DNA from: JAIOSF01 sp963677755 | GTDB taxonomy: Bacteria; Campylobacterota; Campylobacteria; Campylobacterales; Arcobacteraceae | Direction: 5' to 3' | DNA: 64,000 nt | Assembly (NCBI GenBank): GCA_963677755.1 | Contig: OY782506.1 | Coordinates: forward strand, 1,178,001 to 1,242,000 | Shown here: piece by piece, positions 1 through 8,161 of the stretch | Numbering within the stretch: the first letter of the stretch is position 1 | How the letters are laid out: each line of letters starts with the position of its first letter | The notes under the pieces: generated by a model | Told to the model about the DNA's origin: nothing | What the model saw: the letters and a program-made list of their open reading frames with translations, nothing else | The model's database searches: none | Made by a program: the position numbers and the translations under genes

Positions 1-399
1 GGTGCAATTGGACTTATGCAAATAGTTCCTACAAGTGCTGGTATAGATGCGTATAAACATGCGAAAGGGAAAACTTGGACACCTACAAAGTCTTATTTAT
101 TTAATGCTACAAACAATATAGAATTAGGAAGTGCCTATATCCAAATACTAGAAAAAAATTATCTTAAAGGTATAACAAATCCTATATCAAGAGAGTATTG
201 TGTAATCAGTGCTTATAATACAGGAAGTGGAAATGTTCTAAAAACTTTTAATAGTAATAAAAATAAAGCAACAACACTCATCAACAAAAAAACACCTTCT
301 GAAGTATATTCTACGCTAAGAACAAAACTTCCTTATATTGAGACAAGAAACTATCTTAAAAAAGTAGTTACTTATAAAAAACAGTTTGTAAATATCTAA
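1..399 (+). CDS. mltC: Membrane-bound lytic murein transglycosylase C, C-terminal part
   Basis: The reading frame is open from the first base of the window, so the gene begins upstream and only about the last 132 codons are seen. The visible part is the C-terminal half of an SLT lysozyme-like domain: GAIGLMQIVPTSAG near the start, then KSYLFNATNNIELGSAYI and AYNTGSGNVL, the arrangement typical of MltC. The family cleaves the glycan strands of peptidoglycan to 1,6-anhydro ends at the outer membrane. The catalytic Glu should lie just upstream of the window edge. Its TAA stop (397-399) overlaps the TAG stop of the convergent queA (396-398), so the two transcripts must overlap at their 3' ends. 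Confidence 0.9.
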   Translation, partial: GAIGLMQIVPTSAGIDAYKHAKGKTWTPTKSYLFNATNNIELGSAYIQILEKNYLKGITNPISREYCVISAYNTGSGNVLKTFNSNKNKATTLINKKTPSEVYSTLRTKLPYIETRNYLKKVVTYKKQFVNI

Positions 400-1418
400 A
401 CTATTAACATAGCATCACCATAAGAGAAAAATCTGTATTTTGCTTTTATAGCTTCATCATATATCTTCATGGTTTTCTCTAATCCTATAAATGATGCTAC
501 AAGCATAATAAGTGTTGACTTTGGTAAATGAAAATTTGTAAGAAGATAGTTAACTCTTTTTGGTTGATTAAGAGGATTTAAAAATAAGTTTGCTTCTCCT
601 GAAAGTTGTTTTGTGTCATTGTAATACTCAACTGTTCTTGTGACTGTTGTCCCTACTGCTAATATTTTTTTATCCCCGTCTAAAATCTCTTTTGACATTT
701 CAGGTATATCATAAAACTCACTATGCATAGGATGTTCTAATATATCTTCACATTCAACTGGCTTAAAAGTACCAGCTCCCACATGAAGAGTTACATAATT
801 TGTATGATAACTATTTTTTAGATTTTCCAATAACTCAGGAGAAAAGTGCAATGAAGCAGTTGGAGCTGCAACAGCACCATAGTTTTTTGCAAATAGTGTT
901 TGGTAGTTTGTATTATCTGATTCTTCATCTTCTCTTTTAATATAAGGGGGAAGAGGTAGATGTCCTATAGTATTTAAAATTTCTACAAGAGATAAAAAAT
1001 CTAGCTCAATATTATCTTGATAGAACTTTACTATTCTTGTGCCATCTTCTTGTAACACTAACACTTCTACAGTTAAGTTGTTAGGAAAAGTTATAATATT
1101 TCCAACAAGTACTTTTCCTCTCATATAAACTAAATACTGATTGTTTGGTAAAGGTTTATTAAAAAGTAACTCTATTTTTCCACCTGTTTCTTTATGCCCA
1201 AATATTCTAGCTTTTATCACTTTTGTATCATTAAAAAAGATTTCTGTATTTGTTGGAATAAAATCTAATAGATGTTTAAAAGTAGTATGGGTAATAGTAT
1301 CTTTTAGAGTATCATAAACTAATAGCTTCGCTTCATCTGCAGGCTCTACTGGATAAGTAGCTATTAGTTCATTTGGTAAGTTGTAGTCATAACTTGATGT
1401 TTTTAAAGGGTCTAACAT
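396..1418 (-). CDS. queA: S-adenosylmethionine:tRNA ribosyltransferase-isomerase QueA
   Basis: 340 aa, close to the usual family length. It transfers and isomerises the ribosyl group of SAM onto preQ1-modified tRNA to make epoxyqueuosine at the wobble base. Family blocks are seen in order: an N-terminal YNLPNELIATYPVEPADEAKL block, GHLPLPPYIKRED, YGAVAAPTASLHF, HVGAGTFKPV, LLTNFHLPKSTLIMLVASF and the C-terminal YRFFSYGDAMLI. It is the last gene of a minus-strand tatB-tatC-queA unit, starting one base after the tatC stop. The stop codon overlaps that of the convergent mltC by three bases. Confidence 0.95.
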   Translation of the reverse strand: MLDPLKTSSYDYNLPNELIATYPVEPADEAKLLVYDTLKDTITHTTFKHLLDFIPTNTEIFFNDTKVIKARIFGHKETGGKIELLFNKPLPNNQYLVYMRGKVLVGNIITFPNNLTVEVLVLQEDGTRIVKFYQDNIELDFLSLVEILNTIGHLPLPPYIKREDEESDNTNYQTLFAKNYGAVAAPTASLHFSPELLENLKNSYHTNYVTLHVGAGTFKPVECEDILEHPMHSEFYDIPEMSKEILDGDKKILAVGTTVTRTVEYYNDTKQLSGEANLFLNPLNQPKRVNYLLTNFHLPKSTLIMLVASFIGLEKTMKIYDEAIKAKYRFFSYGDAMLIV

Positions 1419-1419
1419 A

Positions 1420-2184
1420 CTATTTAGTATCTTCTTCTACCTCTTCTTCGTCAAATTCTTCTTCCTCTTCTTCCGAATCAGCAGGATTAAATACCTTTGC
1501 TATATAAATTGATACACCATAAAGTAAGATAAGTGGTCCAGCCATTAAGAACTGAGTAATAACATCTGGTGGTGTTAATAGAGCAGAAGCTATAAAAATA
1601 AGTACAACTGCGTATTTAAAAAAGTCTTTTAAGGTTCTATCTGTTACAAGTCCTATAATTGCTAAGAAAAATGTAAATACAGGTAACTCAAAAGCTAATC
1701 CAAATCCAAATAATAGTTTTGTAAAAAAGCTTACATATTTTCCAATACTTGGCATAACAGATACAACTGTACTACCAAAGTTAATCAAAAATTCAAATCC
1801 AAAAGGTACAACAACATAGTATGCAAATGAAGCACCAATTAAAAACATAACAGTAGCACCTAATACAAAAGGGATAACTAGTTTTTTTTCATTGTCATAT
1901 AACCCTGGTGCTAAAAATAGCCACATTTGCCATAAAATAACAGGAAGTGAAACTAAAAATGCACTAAAGAAAGCCACTTTAAGTGCTGTAAAGAAAGTCT
2001 CTTGTACTTCAATAGCAACCATTTTAGAACCCTCTGGCAATACTGCTTCAACAGGTACCATCATCCAGTTTAAGATTGGTTCATACACAGCGAAACAAGC
2101 AAAGAATGCTACAAAAAGTACAGCAGCAGATATAACAAGTCTTTTTCTTAAATCTGCTATATGTGGTTTTAAATCATCAAACAT
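1420..2184 (-). CDS. tatC: Sec-independent protein translocase TatC
   Basis: 254 aa inner-membrane protein with about six hydrophobic segments. It is the polytopic core of the twin-arginine translocase, which recognises RR signal peptides and exports folded, often cofactor-loaded proteins. The N-terminal HIADLRKRL motif is the conserved cytoplasmic signal-recognition segment, followed by the Trp/Pro-rich FLAPGLYDNEKK loop. The C-terminal roughly 25 residues are an extremely acidic tail of Glu and Asp, an extension beyond the last helix. The start overlaps the tatB stop as TAATG, which suggests translational coupling with the partner subunit. Confidence 0.96.
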   Translation of the reverse strand: MFDDLKPHIADLRKRLVISAAVLFVAFFACFAVYEPILNWMMVPVEAVLPEGSKMVAIEVQETFFTALKVAFFSAFLVSLPVILWQMWLFLAPGLYDNEKKLVIPFVLGATVMFLIGASFAYYVVVPFGFEFLINFGSTVVSVMPSIGKYVSFFTKLLFGFGLAFELPVFTFFLAIIGLVTDRTLKDFFKYAVVLIFIASALLTPPDVITQFLMAGPLILLYGVSIYIAKVFNPADSEEEEEEFDEEEVEEDTK

Positions 2185-2543
2185 TAAACTTCCTTGTCTT
2201 TATTTAGTGATATTTTCTCTTTTTTTGACTTTTTCGTATCAGTAGAAGGTGTCTCTTTTTGTTCTACTTGTTTTGGTTCTGCTGATGTAGCAATATCATC
2301 TAAATCTATATTTGCCATATTTTGAATATTTGACACGCTTGCTTTTAGTTTTTCTGCATCTTCTTTTAACTCAGACATATTAAGTTCTTTGTCTAAAGAT
2401 GATTTTGCATCGCTAAGTTCACCTTTTATTTTTTTGAAAAACTTGGCACCTTCAACCAATGCACCAGGTAACTTCTCAGGACCCAAAGCAATGATTGCAA
2501 CAATAAGGACTAAAAAAATCTCCATAAAACCCATACCAAACAT
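2184..2543 (-). CDS. tatB: Sec-independent protein translocase TatB
   Basis: 119 aa. One N-terminal transmembrane helix is followed by the hinge GPEKLPGALVEGAKFF and a long charged amphipathic/coiled-coil region with a Lys-rich end. The start MFGMGFMEIFLVLIVAI carries Glu at position 8, characteristic of TatB-type hairpin proteins. TatB is the receptor-complex partner of TatC. It is the first gene of the unit and shares a TAATG junction with tatC. A short divergent spacer separates it from the DnaJ/TerB gene. No tatA is visible in the window. Confidence 0.93.
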   Translation of the reverse strand: MFGMGFMEIFLVLIVAIIALGPEKLPGALVEGAKFFKKIKGELSDAKSSLDKELNMSELKEDAEKLKASVSNIQNMANIDLDDIATSAEPKQVEQKETPSTDTKKSKKEKISLNKDKEV

Positions 2544-2637
2544 ATAAATACCTTTTATTAATTATTAGTCTGGGATTTTACCTAATTTTTGATAAAATTC
2601 CACATAATTTAAGATAATAAAAATTTGGAGAATAATA

Positions 2638-3393
2638 ATGATAAAATTGTTGATACTAGCACTCGTGGGATTTGTTTTTTATATGTTAACAAGAGGATAT
2701 AAAAGTAGTGACTTTCAACATATAAAAGTAGATGGGAAACAAACCTTCAACGGAAACTTAGAAGAACACGAAGCTGGACTTTTAGTAGCTATGATGGCAA
2801 AAGTTGCTAAAGCAGATGGAAAAGTAAGTGAACTAGAAGCTGAAATACTAAGCCATACCTTTACAGATATTTCAAATCATTTTGAAAATAGTCATGAGAT
2901 AAGAGAACAGTTAAAAGCTATTTATAAAAAAGAGATGAATAGTTTTGACAACACTATAGAGGTAGCACAAAAATATCTAAAACTTACAAAAAGAGAATAT
3001 CACAAAAGATTAAAAGTATTAGAATATCTTTTAAATCTCGCATTTATTGATAATGATTTTTCTAAAACTGAGTTTATGATTACAGAAGATATAGCAAATG
3101 CAATGGAGATAAAAAAAGCTGACTTAGAATCTATGATAGCTCAGTTTGAACAATATTATGCACAAAAACAAAATACAAAACAATTTTCACTAGAAAAAGC
3201 GTATGAGATATTAGGAGTTAGTGCTAGTGATGATGCAGGAACTATTAAGAAAAAATACAGACAGTTAGTAAAAGAGAATCATCCAGATATTATCACAGGG
3301 CAGGGGGCTAGTCAATCTATTATTGATGAAGCAACCAAAAAACTTCAAGAGATAAATGAAGCATACGAACTAATCAAAAAAGAGAAAGCGTAA
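2638..3393 (+). CDS. DjlA-like membrane co-chaperone: TerB-like plus DnaJ domain
   Basis: 251 aa. An N-terminal hydrophobic anchor (about residues 3-18) precedes a TerB/DjlA-type helical domain (about 42-165, with MMAKVAKADGKVSELEAE, a typical acidic TerB motif). A C-terminal J domain (about 183-251) has the HPD tripeptide at residues 215-217. The architecture matches DjlA, an inner-membrane DnaJ protein that stimulates DnaK through HPD, although only one TM segment and a moderate sequence match are seen. An RBS-like TTGGAG precedes the ATG. The gene runs straight into a Bfd-like [2Fe-2S] gene with a 3 nt gap, so co-expression is likely. Confidence 0.85.
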   Translation: MIKLLILALVGFVFYMLTRGYKSSDFQHIKVDGKQTFNGNLEEHEAGLLVAMMAKVAKADGKVSELEAEILSHTFTDISNHFENSHEIREQLKAIYKKEMNSFDNTIEVAQKYLKLTKREYHKRLKVLEYLLNLAFIDNDFSKTEFMITEDIANAMEIKKADLESMIAQFEQYYAQKQNTKQFSLEKAYEILGVSASDDAGTIKKKYRQLVKENHPDIITGQGASQSIIDEATKKLQEINEAYELIKKEKA

Positions 3394-3396
3394 TAT

Positions 3397-3618
3397 ATGG
3401 CTGATTTTAATTTTAGTTACGAAGTATGTACTTGTAGAAAAGTGACACTTGGAGAGATAGTTCATGCTATCAAAGAGCAAGGTGCTACAACTATTGAAGA
3501 GATAGGAGAGCTTACAGATGCAGGAACTGCTTGTGGTTGTTGCAAATGTGCAGAAGATGATTTTGGAGAACCAAAAATGAAACTCTACTTAGATCAAATA
3601 TTAAAAAAGTTTGCATAA
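3397..3618 (+). CDS. Bfd-like [2Fe-2S]-binding protein
   Basis: 73 aa. Cysteines at 11, 13, 46 and 49 give the CxC-x32-CxxC spacing of BFD-like [2Fe-2S] domains (bacterioferritin-associated ferredoxin and the NifU/NirB middle domains). Two further Cys, at 48 and 51, make a CGCCKC cluster. Known Bfd proteins pass electrons to bacterioferritin to release iron; no bacterioferritin gene is adjacent, so the partner here is unknown. It lies 3 nt after the DnaJ/TerB gene and ends 1 nt before the next ATG, a tight three-gene unit. The fold assignment is strong and the physiological role is inference. Confidence 0.82.
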   Translation: MADFNFSYEVCTCRKVTLGEIVHAIKEQGATTIEEIGELTDAGTACGCCKCAEDDFGEPKMKLYLDQILKKFA

Positions 3619-3619
3619 T

Positions 3620-3829
3620 ATGGCTGATACAAATAAACTAGAACTCATAGAAGAGATAAAACAGCTTATAAGTGTAGATGGTAGCTCAATAGATATAAAC
3701 CCAAACTATCTAGAATACTTTGAATTAGAGGAGTTAGAAGATATAAAACAACAACTTCTTAACAATAAATCAAATGTTAAATCATTTACAAAAGAGTATG
3801 TAGAGGAACTCTACGAAAAATTTTCATAA
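3620..3829 (+). CDS. Small acidic protein of unknown function
   Basis: 69 aa from the ATG at 3620. A TTG nine bases earlier is in frame but would overlap the previous gene and gains nothing. The protein is acidic, rich in Glu, Leu and Lys, and predicted mostly helical, with a central NPNYLEYFELEELEDIKQQL segment and no membrane helix, signal peptide or Cys. I do not recognise a family. It is the third gene of the DnaJ/TerB-Bfd unit and directly precedes the tRNA-Asn promoter region. The clean codon pattern and tight spacing support a real gene. Confidence 0.7.
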   Translation: MADTNKLELIEEIKQLISVDGSSIDINPNYLEYFELEELEDIKQQLLNNKSNVKSFTKEYVEELYEKFS

Positions 3830-3867
3830 TAGGAAAATATTTAAGGTATAGTTAATAGTTAATTCAC

Positions 3868-3873
3868 TATAAT
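3868..3873 (+). promoter_or_regulatory. Sigma70 -10 box for tRNA-Asn
   Basis: A perfect TATAAT lies 16 nt before the first base of the tRNA. This fits a start site near 3880 and a very short leader. No clear -35 hexamer is seen, which is usual in Campylobacterota. Confidence 0.6.
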
Positions 3874-3889
3874 TCTCGTCCAAAAACAT

Positions 3890-3964
3890 TCCGGCATAGC
3901 TCAGCGGTAGAGTAGATGACTGTTAATCATTTGGTCCCTGGTTCGATCCCAGGTGCCGGAGCCA
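3890..3964 (+). tRNA. tRNA-Asn (GTT)
   Basis: A complete cloverleaf can be drawn: acceptor stem TCCGGCA/TGCCGGA, D arm GCTC-AGCGGTA-GAGT, anticodon stem GATGA/TCATT with loop CTGTTAA (anticodon GTT at 3922-3924), and T arm CCTGG-TTCGATC-CCAGG. The discriminator base is G and the CCA end is encoded (3962-3964). It is a single tRNA, not part of a cluster. Confidence 0.97.
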
Positions 3965-4077
3965 TTCAATTAAAATCCCCTTTAAGCATTACATCTTCGT
4001 AGAATTCAAATCATTTGATGACAAAATTGTACCATTTTTTAATATTGTACTTATGGTTAAATGTAGAAATTTATAAA

Positions 4078-4407
4078 CTAATTTATTGTAAATACAGCTA
4101 ACCATACTGTAAGATTAGCTGTATACATCACTTGATGTTTTTGATGGGCTTTTATATTTAATGAATCATTTTTATGTAAGTTGTAAATAGTTCCATTATC
4201 AAAAAGTATTTTTGCATTCCCTTCTATGACTAATACAAACTCATCTTGGTCTTGATCGTACCAATAATCTTTTGGAGTCGTTTGCCCATACGATATAATT
4301 CTTTCTATTTTTACATTCTCATTTAATACTAGAGTCTCAAAAATTTCATCTTTTGAAGTTTTTGGTATATTTTCTAGCAAATTAAATATTTTATTTTTAT
4401 CATTCAT
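4078..4407 (-). CDS. Small cupin-domain protein
   Basis: 109 aa. The C-terminal half shows a single cupin barrel: EFVLVIEGNAKILFDNG, then a Gly-poor linker and IKAHQKHQVMYTA, where the two His could be metal ligands. The N-terminal half is helical. It resembles small cupins of the ChrR/YdbB type, and no substrate can be named. It is the last gene of a minus-strand run behind a methyltransferase and a radical SAM protein, and its start abuts the radical SAM stop without a spacer. A second, unrelated small cupin is encoded at 17785. Confidence 0.75.
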   Translation of the reverse strand: MNDKNKIFNLLENIPKTSKDEIFETLVLNENVKIERIISYGQTTPKDYWYDQDQDEFVLVIEGNAKILFDNGTIYNLHKNDSLNIKAHQKHQVMYTANLTVWLAVFTIN

Positions 4408-5286
4408 TTAAAATCCTCTCAATACTTTTGGAACTAAAGCATCGTCACCGTATTCTAAAGCCTCTTCTATTTGTGTTATGAGTTTCTTATTATCTTTTGG
4501 AAGAGTTCCTGATAAGTGTAATGCATTTGATGCGTGATTTGAACGAAATATTACTTTATTTTGAGGGTTTAATTGTGTCAATAAATCTTTTTGTTCATTG
4601 AGTATCTCAATATCGTTAAGAGGAGTAAAAGAATCAAAGTGTTTGTAAAAGTTCTCCTTGACATCATCTTCAAGTCCTAGTTGTAGCGTAGAGAGATAAT
4701 TTATCTTTGTATTATTTATTATATTTGCTGTATTTTTTATATGTTGTTTAGAAAAAGCAATACCACCAAGTCCTAAGATAACTGTACTGGATACTTTTAT
4801 ATTAGCACTTGTTGCCATATTAAGTGAGTCTATAATCTCTTGAGCTGTTACACCTTTATTAATCTTTTTTAATAAAATATCATCACCTGTTTCTACTCCA
4901 TAATAAAAAAGATTGAGATAATTTTCTTGTAACACTTTTAGTTCATTTGTAGTTTTTGATAAAATATTTTGAGCTGATGCGTATGTGGATATTCTTCTTA
5001 TTTTTGGAAATGTGTTTTGAATATATTTTAAAATTTTTAAAAGAAAAGAGGTGTTTAAAGAAAGAGCATCTCCATCAGCTAAAAATAATTTGATAGCGTT
5101 TGGATAATTGAAAGCCAATCTATCTATATCATTATAAATATCTTTTAATTCTCTTACTTTATATTTTTTTGACTTATACATACTACAAAAACTACAGCTG
5201 TTGTGACTACATCCTAAAGTAACTTGCAGTATTAAGTTGTTTGCCTCTGCTGGTGGTCTAAAGAGTGGATAAGAGTAATCTAACAT
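4408..5286 (-). CDS. Radical SAM protein with CX4CX2C cluster motif
   Basis: 292 aa. The [4Fe-4S]/SAM motif is GCSHNSCSFC with Cys at 26, 31 and 34, a CX4CX2C spacing instead of the canonical CX3CX2C. It is followed by FLADGDAL, TYASAQNIL and YYGVETGDD, the typical Elp3/HemN-like barrel strands, and VILGLGG. This subfamily is widespread, and its members are usually annotated only as radical SAM proteins with no known substrate. The gene lies between a SAM-dependent methyltransferase (5 nt upstream) and a cupin (abutting), so a small modification pathway is possible but unproven. The C-terminal part lacks extra Cys motifs. Confidence 0.88.
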   Translation of the reverse strand: MLDYSYPLFRPPAEANNLILQVTLGCSHNSCSFCSMYKSKKYKVRELKDIYNDIDRLAFNYPNAIKLFLADGDALSLNTSFLLKILKYIQNTFPKIRRISTYASAQNILSKTTNELKVLQENYLNLFYYGVETGDDILLKKINKGVTAQEIIDSLNMATSANIKVSSTVILGLGGIAFSKQHIKNTANIINNTKINYLSTLQLGLEDDVKENFYKHFDSFTPLNDIEILNEQKDLLTQLNPQNKVIFRSNHASNALHLSGTLPKDNKKLITQIEEALEYGDDALVPKVLRGF

Positions 5287-5291
5287 TGTAG

Positions 5292-5867
5292 TTATTTTAT
5301 TTTTCTTACAACAATTGATTGTTTCATCATTTTATAAAGTTCATAACTATCATTTAAAAATTCTTCATATTCTAATATCTCAAAATCTTCATCACAAAAT
5401 GTTTTTAACTCTCCTGCTTTTAGTAAAAATTCTGGATTTGAACTTGGTTTTTCATTTATTTTATGATCCATATAAGTTTCAATGAAAAGAATTCCATCTT
5501 TTTTAAGTGCCTGTAGAAGCTTAGGAATAAGGGTTCTATCTAAAAAATTTGTCATTACTATAAAATTATAACTATTTAAAGGAGGGGTATATTCATCTAA
5601 ATCTATAAGTTTAGTGGTTATATTTTTATCTTCTTGAGTATTCAAAGTATCTAGTGCTACTTGCGAAATATCTAAAGCTTCTACTTCAAAATCTTTTTTA
5701 GCAAGATAAATTGAATTTCTCCCTGTTCCACAAGCTACCTCAAGAGCTTTTGTACCTTGTATTTTATCTATGATTTGAACTAACTTTTTACTTGGTTCCC
5801 TATGCTGTAGTAAAGCAGGAGTGTTTTGGTATTTTTTATCCCATTTGATTTTATCTTTTTGTGCCAT
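5292..5867 (-). CDS. Class I SAM-dependent methyltransferase, TehB-like
   Basis: 191 aa Rossmann methyltransferase. Motif I is ALEVACGTGRNSIYLA, followed by VEALDIS (acidic end of strand 2), LIDLDEY and the motif IV region YNFIVMTNFL. The compact size and the N-terminal WDKKYQNTPALLQHREPSK segment resemble the TehB/UbiE-like thiopurine or tellurite methyltransferase group, but this family is too broad to fix a substrate. It is the first gene of a minus-strand unit with a radical SAM protein and a cupin. The region up to the divergent hemerythrin gene holds about 107 bp of AT-rich promoter DNA. Confidence 0.82.
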   Translation of the reverse strand: MAQKDKIKWDKKYQNTPALLQHREPSKKLVQIIDKIQGTKALEVACGTGRNSIYLAKKDFEVEALDISQVALDTLNTQEDKNITTKLIDLDEYTPPLNSYNFIVMTNFLDRTLIPKLLQALKKDGILFIETYMDHKINEKPSSNPEFLLKAGELKTFCDEDFEILEYEEFLNDSYELYKMMKQSIVVRKIK

Positions 5868-5974
5868 GTTTACTCTTTTTTAATTGTATTGATGAATTAT
5901 ATCGCTACTTAGATAAAAATAGTTGAATTAAGGTTTCTGTAGTAAAATTGCAAATTGCAAAAGCTTAATAAAAA

Positions 5975-6826
5975 ATGGAATATTATATGAAGAAAACAAT
6001 TGATCAAAACAAACTTATTTGGAAATCTGATTACAGTATAGGAAACTACAGAATTGATAATGAACACATAAAACTTTTTGAGATAGCAAAAAAAGCACTC
6101 AATGCTAAAAAAAACAATACAGAAGATGTAGAAAAATTAAAATCTATTGTCCATTCACTTTATGAATATATTGGTACTCACTTTAAAAATGAAGAAGTTT
6201 TTATGGCTGAGATTGAATATCCAGATCTTCCCCGACATAAGAAAATTCATAAAGCTCTTTTAGATAATCTTCATAAGTTTATCTACGAAATCAATGAACT
6301 TACACTTGATGAGATAGAAAAAAAACTTTATGATTTTATTGAGGATTATTTTATAAGACATATTATTAAAGAAGATAAAAGAATAGAGATATGGAATTTT
6401 TCTCTTAAAAGACTTAGAAAGTCAACCTATTGGCTTAAGTCCTATGAAACAGGGAATATTCAAATGGACGAGGAACATAAAGAGATGTTTGAAATTCTCA
6501 ATGATGCTTTTGAAGAGGTTGAAGATGATAAAAAAGAGGAAAAAATAAAAAAAGTTCTTAAACGTCTTTATGATTTTATAAAAATTCATTTCAAAGAGGA
6601 AGAAGCTTATATGCAAAATATTGAGTATCCTCACTACAGCGATCACCTAAGTATGCACAATGATATTATTAAAGATTGTAATAATTTACTAGAAAGAATC
6701 AATGATATGGAAGATTCTCTTTTTGAGAGAGAACTAGCAAAAATAATTGATAGAGATATAATCAGCCATATTCTTTTAGAAGATAAAAAAATAGTATTAT
6801 GGGAAAAACAAAACAAAGAAAAATAA
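5975..6826 (+). CDS. Double-domain bacteriohemerythrin
   Basis: 283 aa made of two hemerythrin domains in tandem. Domain 1 has all seven di-iron ligands: H31, H69, E73, H88, H92, H129 and D134. Domain 2 repeats the set: H168, H205, E209, H224, H228, H265 and D270. Each domain starts with the family W-x-Y-x-x-GN...D-x-EH pattern. Hemerythrins bind O2 reversibly at a di-iron site and serve as O2 carriers or sensors, common in microaerophiles. There is no signal peptide or membrane helix, so it should be cytoplasmic. An alternative ATG at codon 5 (5987) has a weak TGGA upstream and could be the true start. Confidence 0.94.
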   Translation: MEYYMKKTIDQNKLIWKSDYSIGNYRIDNEHIKLFEIAKKALNAKKNNTEDVEKLKSIVHSLYEYIGTHFKNEEVFMAEIEYPDLPRHKKIHKALLDNLHKFIYEINELTLDEIEKKLYDFIEDYFIRHIIKEDKRIEIWNFSLKRLRKSTYWLKSYETGNIQMDEEHKEMFEILNDAFEEVEDDKKEEKIKKVLKRLYDFIKIHFKEEEAYMQNIEYPHYSDHLSMHNDIIKDCNNLLERINDMEDSLFERELAKIIDRDIISHILLEDKKIVLWEKQNKEK

Positions 6827-6873
6827 AATTTATAATTTAAGTTATATTTAAATTTAAATGAATTTTATAATAT

Positions 6874-6894
6874 TTTTTGTAACAAAATGTTACA
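6874..6894 (+). promoter_or_regulatory. Palindrome TGTAAC-N5-GTTACA upstream of aapJ
   Basis: A perfect 6-5-6 inverted repeat (6878-6894), preceded by a T tract to give TTTTTGTAACA (6874-6884), sits about 110-130 nt before aapJ. The same 11-mer occurs twice upstream of icd. A transcription-factor site is inferred; the regulator is unknown. Confidence 0.45.
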
Positions 6895-7004
6895 TATTTC
6901 AAGAATTTTATAACTGTTTATAAAATATACATATATATTATTTAATTTTTTAATAATTTCATATAGAATATTGATGTTTATAATTTTAAAATTTAGGAGT
7001 TAAA

Positions 7005-8024
7005 ATGAGAAGACAATTATTAAAAATTTCACTTACAGCAATAGCACTTTGTGGTATTACTGCAACTGCTGGAACATTGGAAAATGTAAAAAAAGCTGAT
7101 GTGCTAAAGTGTGGTGTAAATACTGGGCTTCCTGGTTTTTCAGAAGTTGGTAGTGATAAGAAATGGAAAGGTATTGATGTAGATGTATGTAGATCAGTTG
7201 CCGCTGCTGTTTTAGGTGATGCTACAAAAGTAAAATTTGTACCATTAACTGCGAAAGAGAGATTTACAGCACTACAAAGTGGTGAGATAGATATTTTATC
7301 TAGAAATACAACTTGGACTGTATCTAGAGATTCATCTTTAGGTCTTAACTTTGCTGGAGTTACTTATTATGATGGTCAAGGTTTTTTAGTATCTAAAAAA
7401 CTAGGTGTAAGAAGTGCAAAACAACTTGATGGTGCTTCTGTTTGTATCCAAGCAGGTACTACTACTGAACTAAATCTTGCAGATTACTTCAACACAAACG
7501 GTATGAAATATAGCCCAATCACTTATGATACAACAGATCAAGTATCAAAAGGTTTTGAATCTGGAAGATGTGACCTTATCACTTCAGATGCTTCTCAATT
7601 ATATGCGTTAAGAACAAAGTTTAAAAATCCAAATGATTATAAAGTATTACCAAATATTATCTCAAAAGAGCCATTAGGTCCACTAGTAAGACAAGGTGAT
7701 GATGTGTGGTTTAATATTGTTAAATGGTCATTAAATGCTATGAAAGCATCAGAAGAATATGGTATCACAACTGAAAATGTAGATACAATGATGAAAACTT
7801 CTAAAGTACCAGAGATACAAAGAATTCTTGGAGTATCAGGTAAAATAGGAGAAGACTTAAAACTAAGTTCTAACTGGGCATACAATATTGTAAAACAAGT
7901 TGGAAACTATGGTGAATCATTCGAGAGAAATCTTGGTAAAAAATCTCCACTTAAAATTAGTAGAGGTCTAAATAATCTTTGGACAACAAAAGGTGGACTA
8001 CAATACTCACCTCCATTTAGATAA
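7005..8024 (+). CDS. aapJ: General L-amino acid ABC transporter, periplasmic binding protein
   Basis: 339 aa. An N-terminal Sec signal peptide (about 1-22, ending ATA-G) is followed by a family-3 solute-binding domain: VLKCGVNTGLPGFSEVG, KGIDVDVCRSVAAAVLGD and LSRNTTWTVSRDSS. AapJ/BztA proteins bind a broad range of L-amino acids, often glutamate, glutamine and aspartate. A good RBS (TTAGGAG) precedes the ATG. The gene is followed by a strong hairpin and then aapQ, aapM and aapP in the canonical order. The hairpin would leave the binding protein more abundant than the membrane components. The gene symbol follows operon order and sequence type. Confidence 0.93.
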   Translation: MRRQLLKISLTAIALCGITATAGTLENVKKADVLKCGVNTGLPGFSEVGSDKKWKGIDVDVCRSVAAAVLGDATKVKFVPLTAKERFTALQSGEIDILSRNTTWTVSRDSSLGLNFAGVTYYDGQGFLVSKKLGVRSAKQLDGASVCIQAGTTTELNLADYFNTNGMKYSPITYDTTDQVSKGFESGRCDLITSDASQLYALRTKFKNPNDYKVLPNIISKEPLGPLVRQGDDVWFNIVKWSLNAMKASEEYGITTENVDTMMKTSKVPEIQRILGVSGKIGEDLKLSSNWAYNIVKQVGNYGESFERNLGKKSPLKISRGLNNLWTTKGGLQYSPPFR

Positions 8025-8031
8025 TTATTTT

Positions 8032-8068
8032 ATAAAACTTAAGAATTTTTCTTAAGTTTTATTTTTTT
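8032..8068 (+). terminator. Intrinsic terminator/attenuator between aapJ and aapQ
   Basis: A perfect 12-bp stem, ATAAAACTTAAG (8032-8043) with CTTAAGTTTTAT (8051-8062), encloses a 7-nt loop and is followed by a T run to 8068. It lies directly after the aapJ stop. Read-through would supply aapQMP at a lower level. Confidence 0.85.
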
Positions 8069-8161
8069 ATTTATAAATCAAGAACAAGAGGTATAGTTAA
8101 ATATCTTTTTTTGTTGATTTATAGATCACAATTACTTTCAAAGATTACAAAAAGGAATAAA

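Noticed and set aside
8111..8161. Upstream TTG start for aapQ
   Set aside because: No RBS ahead of it, while GTG at 8162 has AAAGGA at the right distance.
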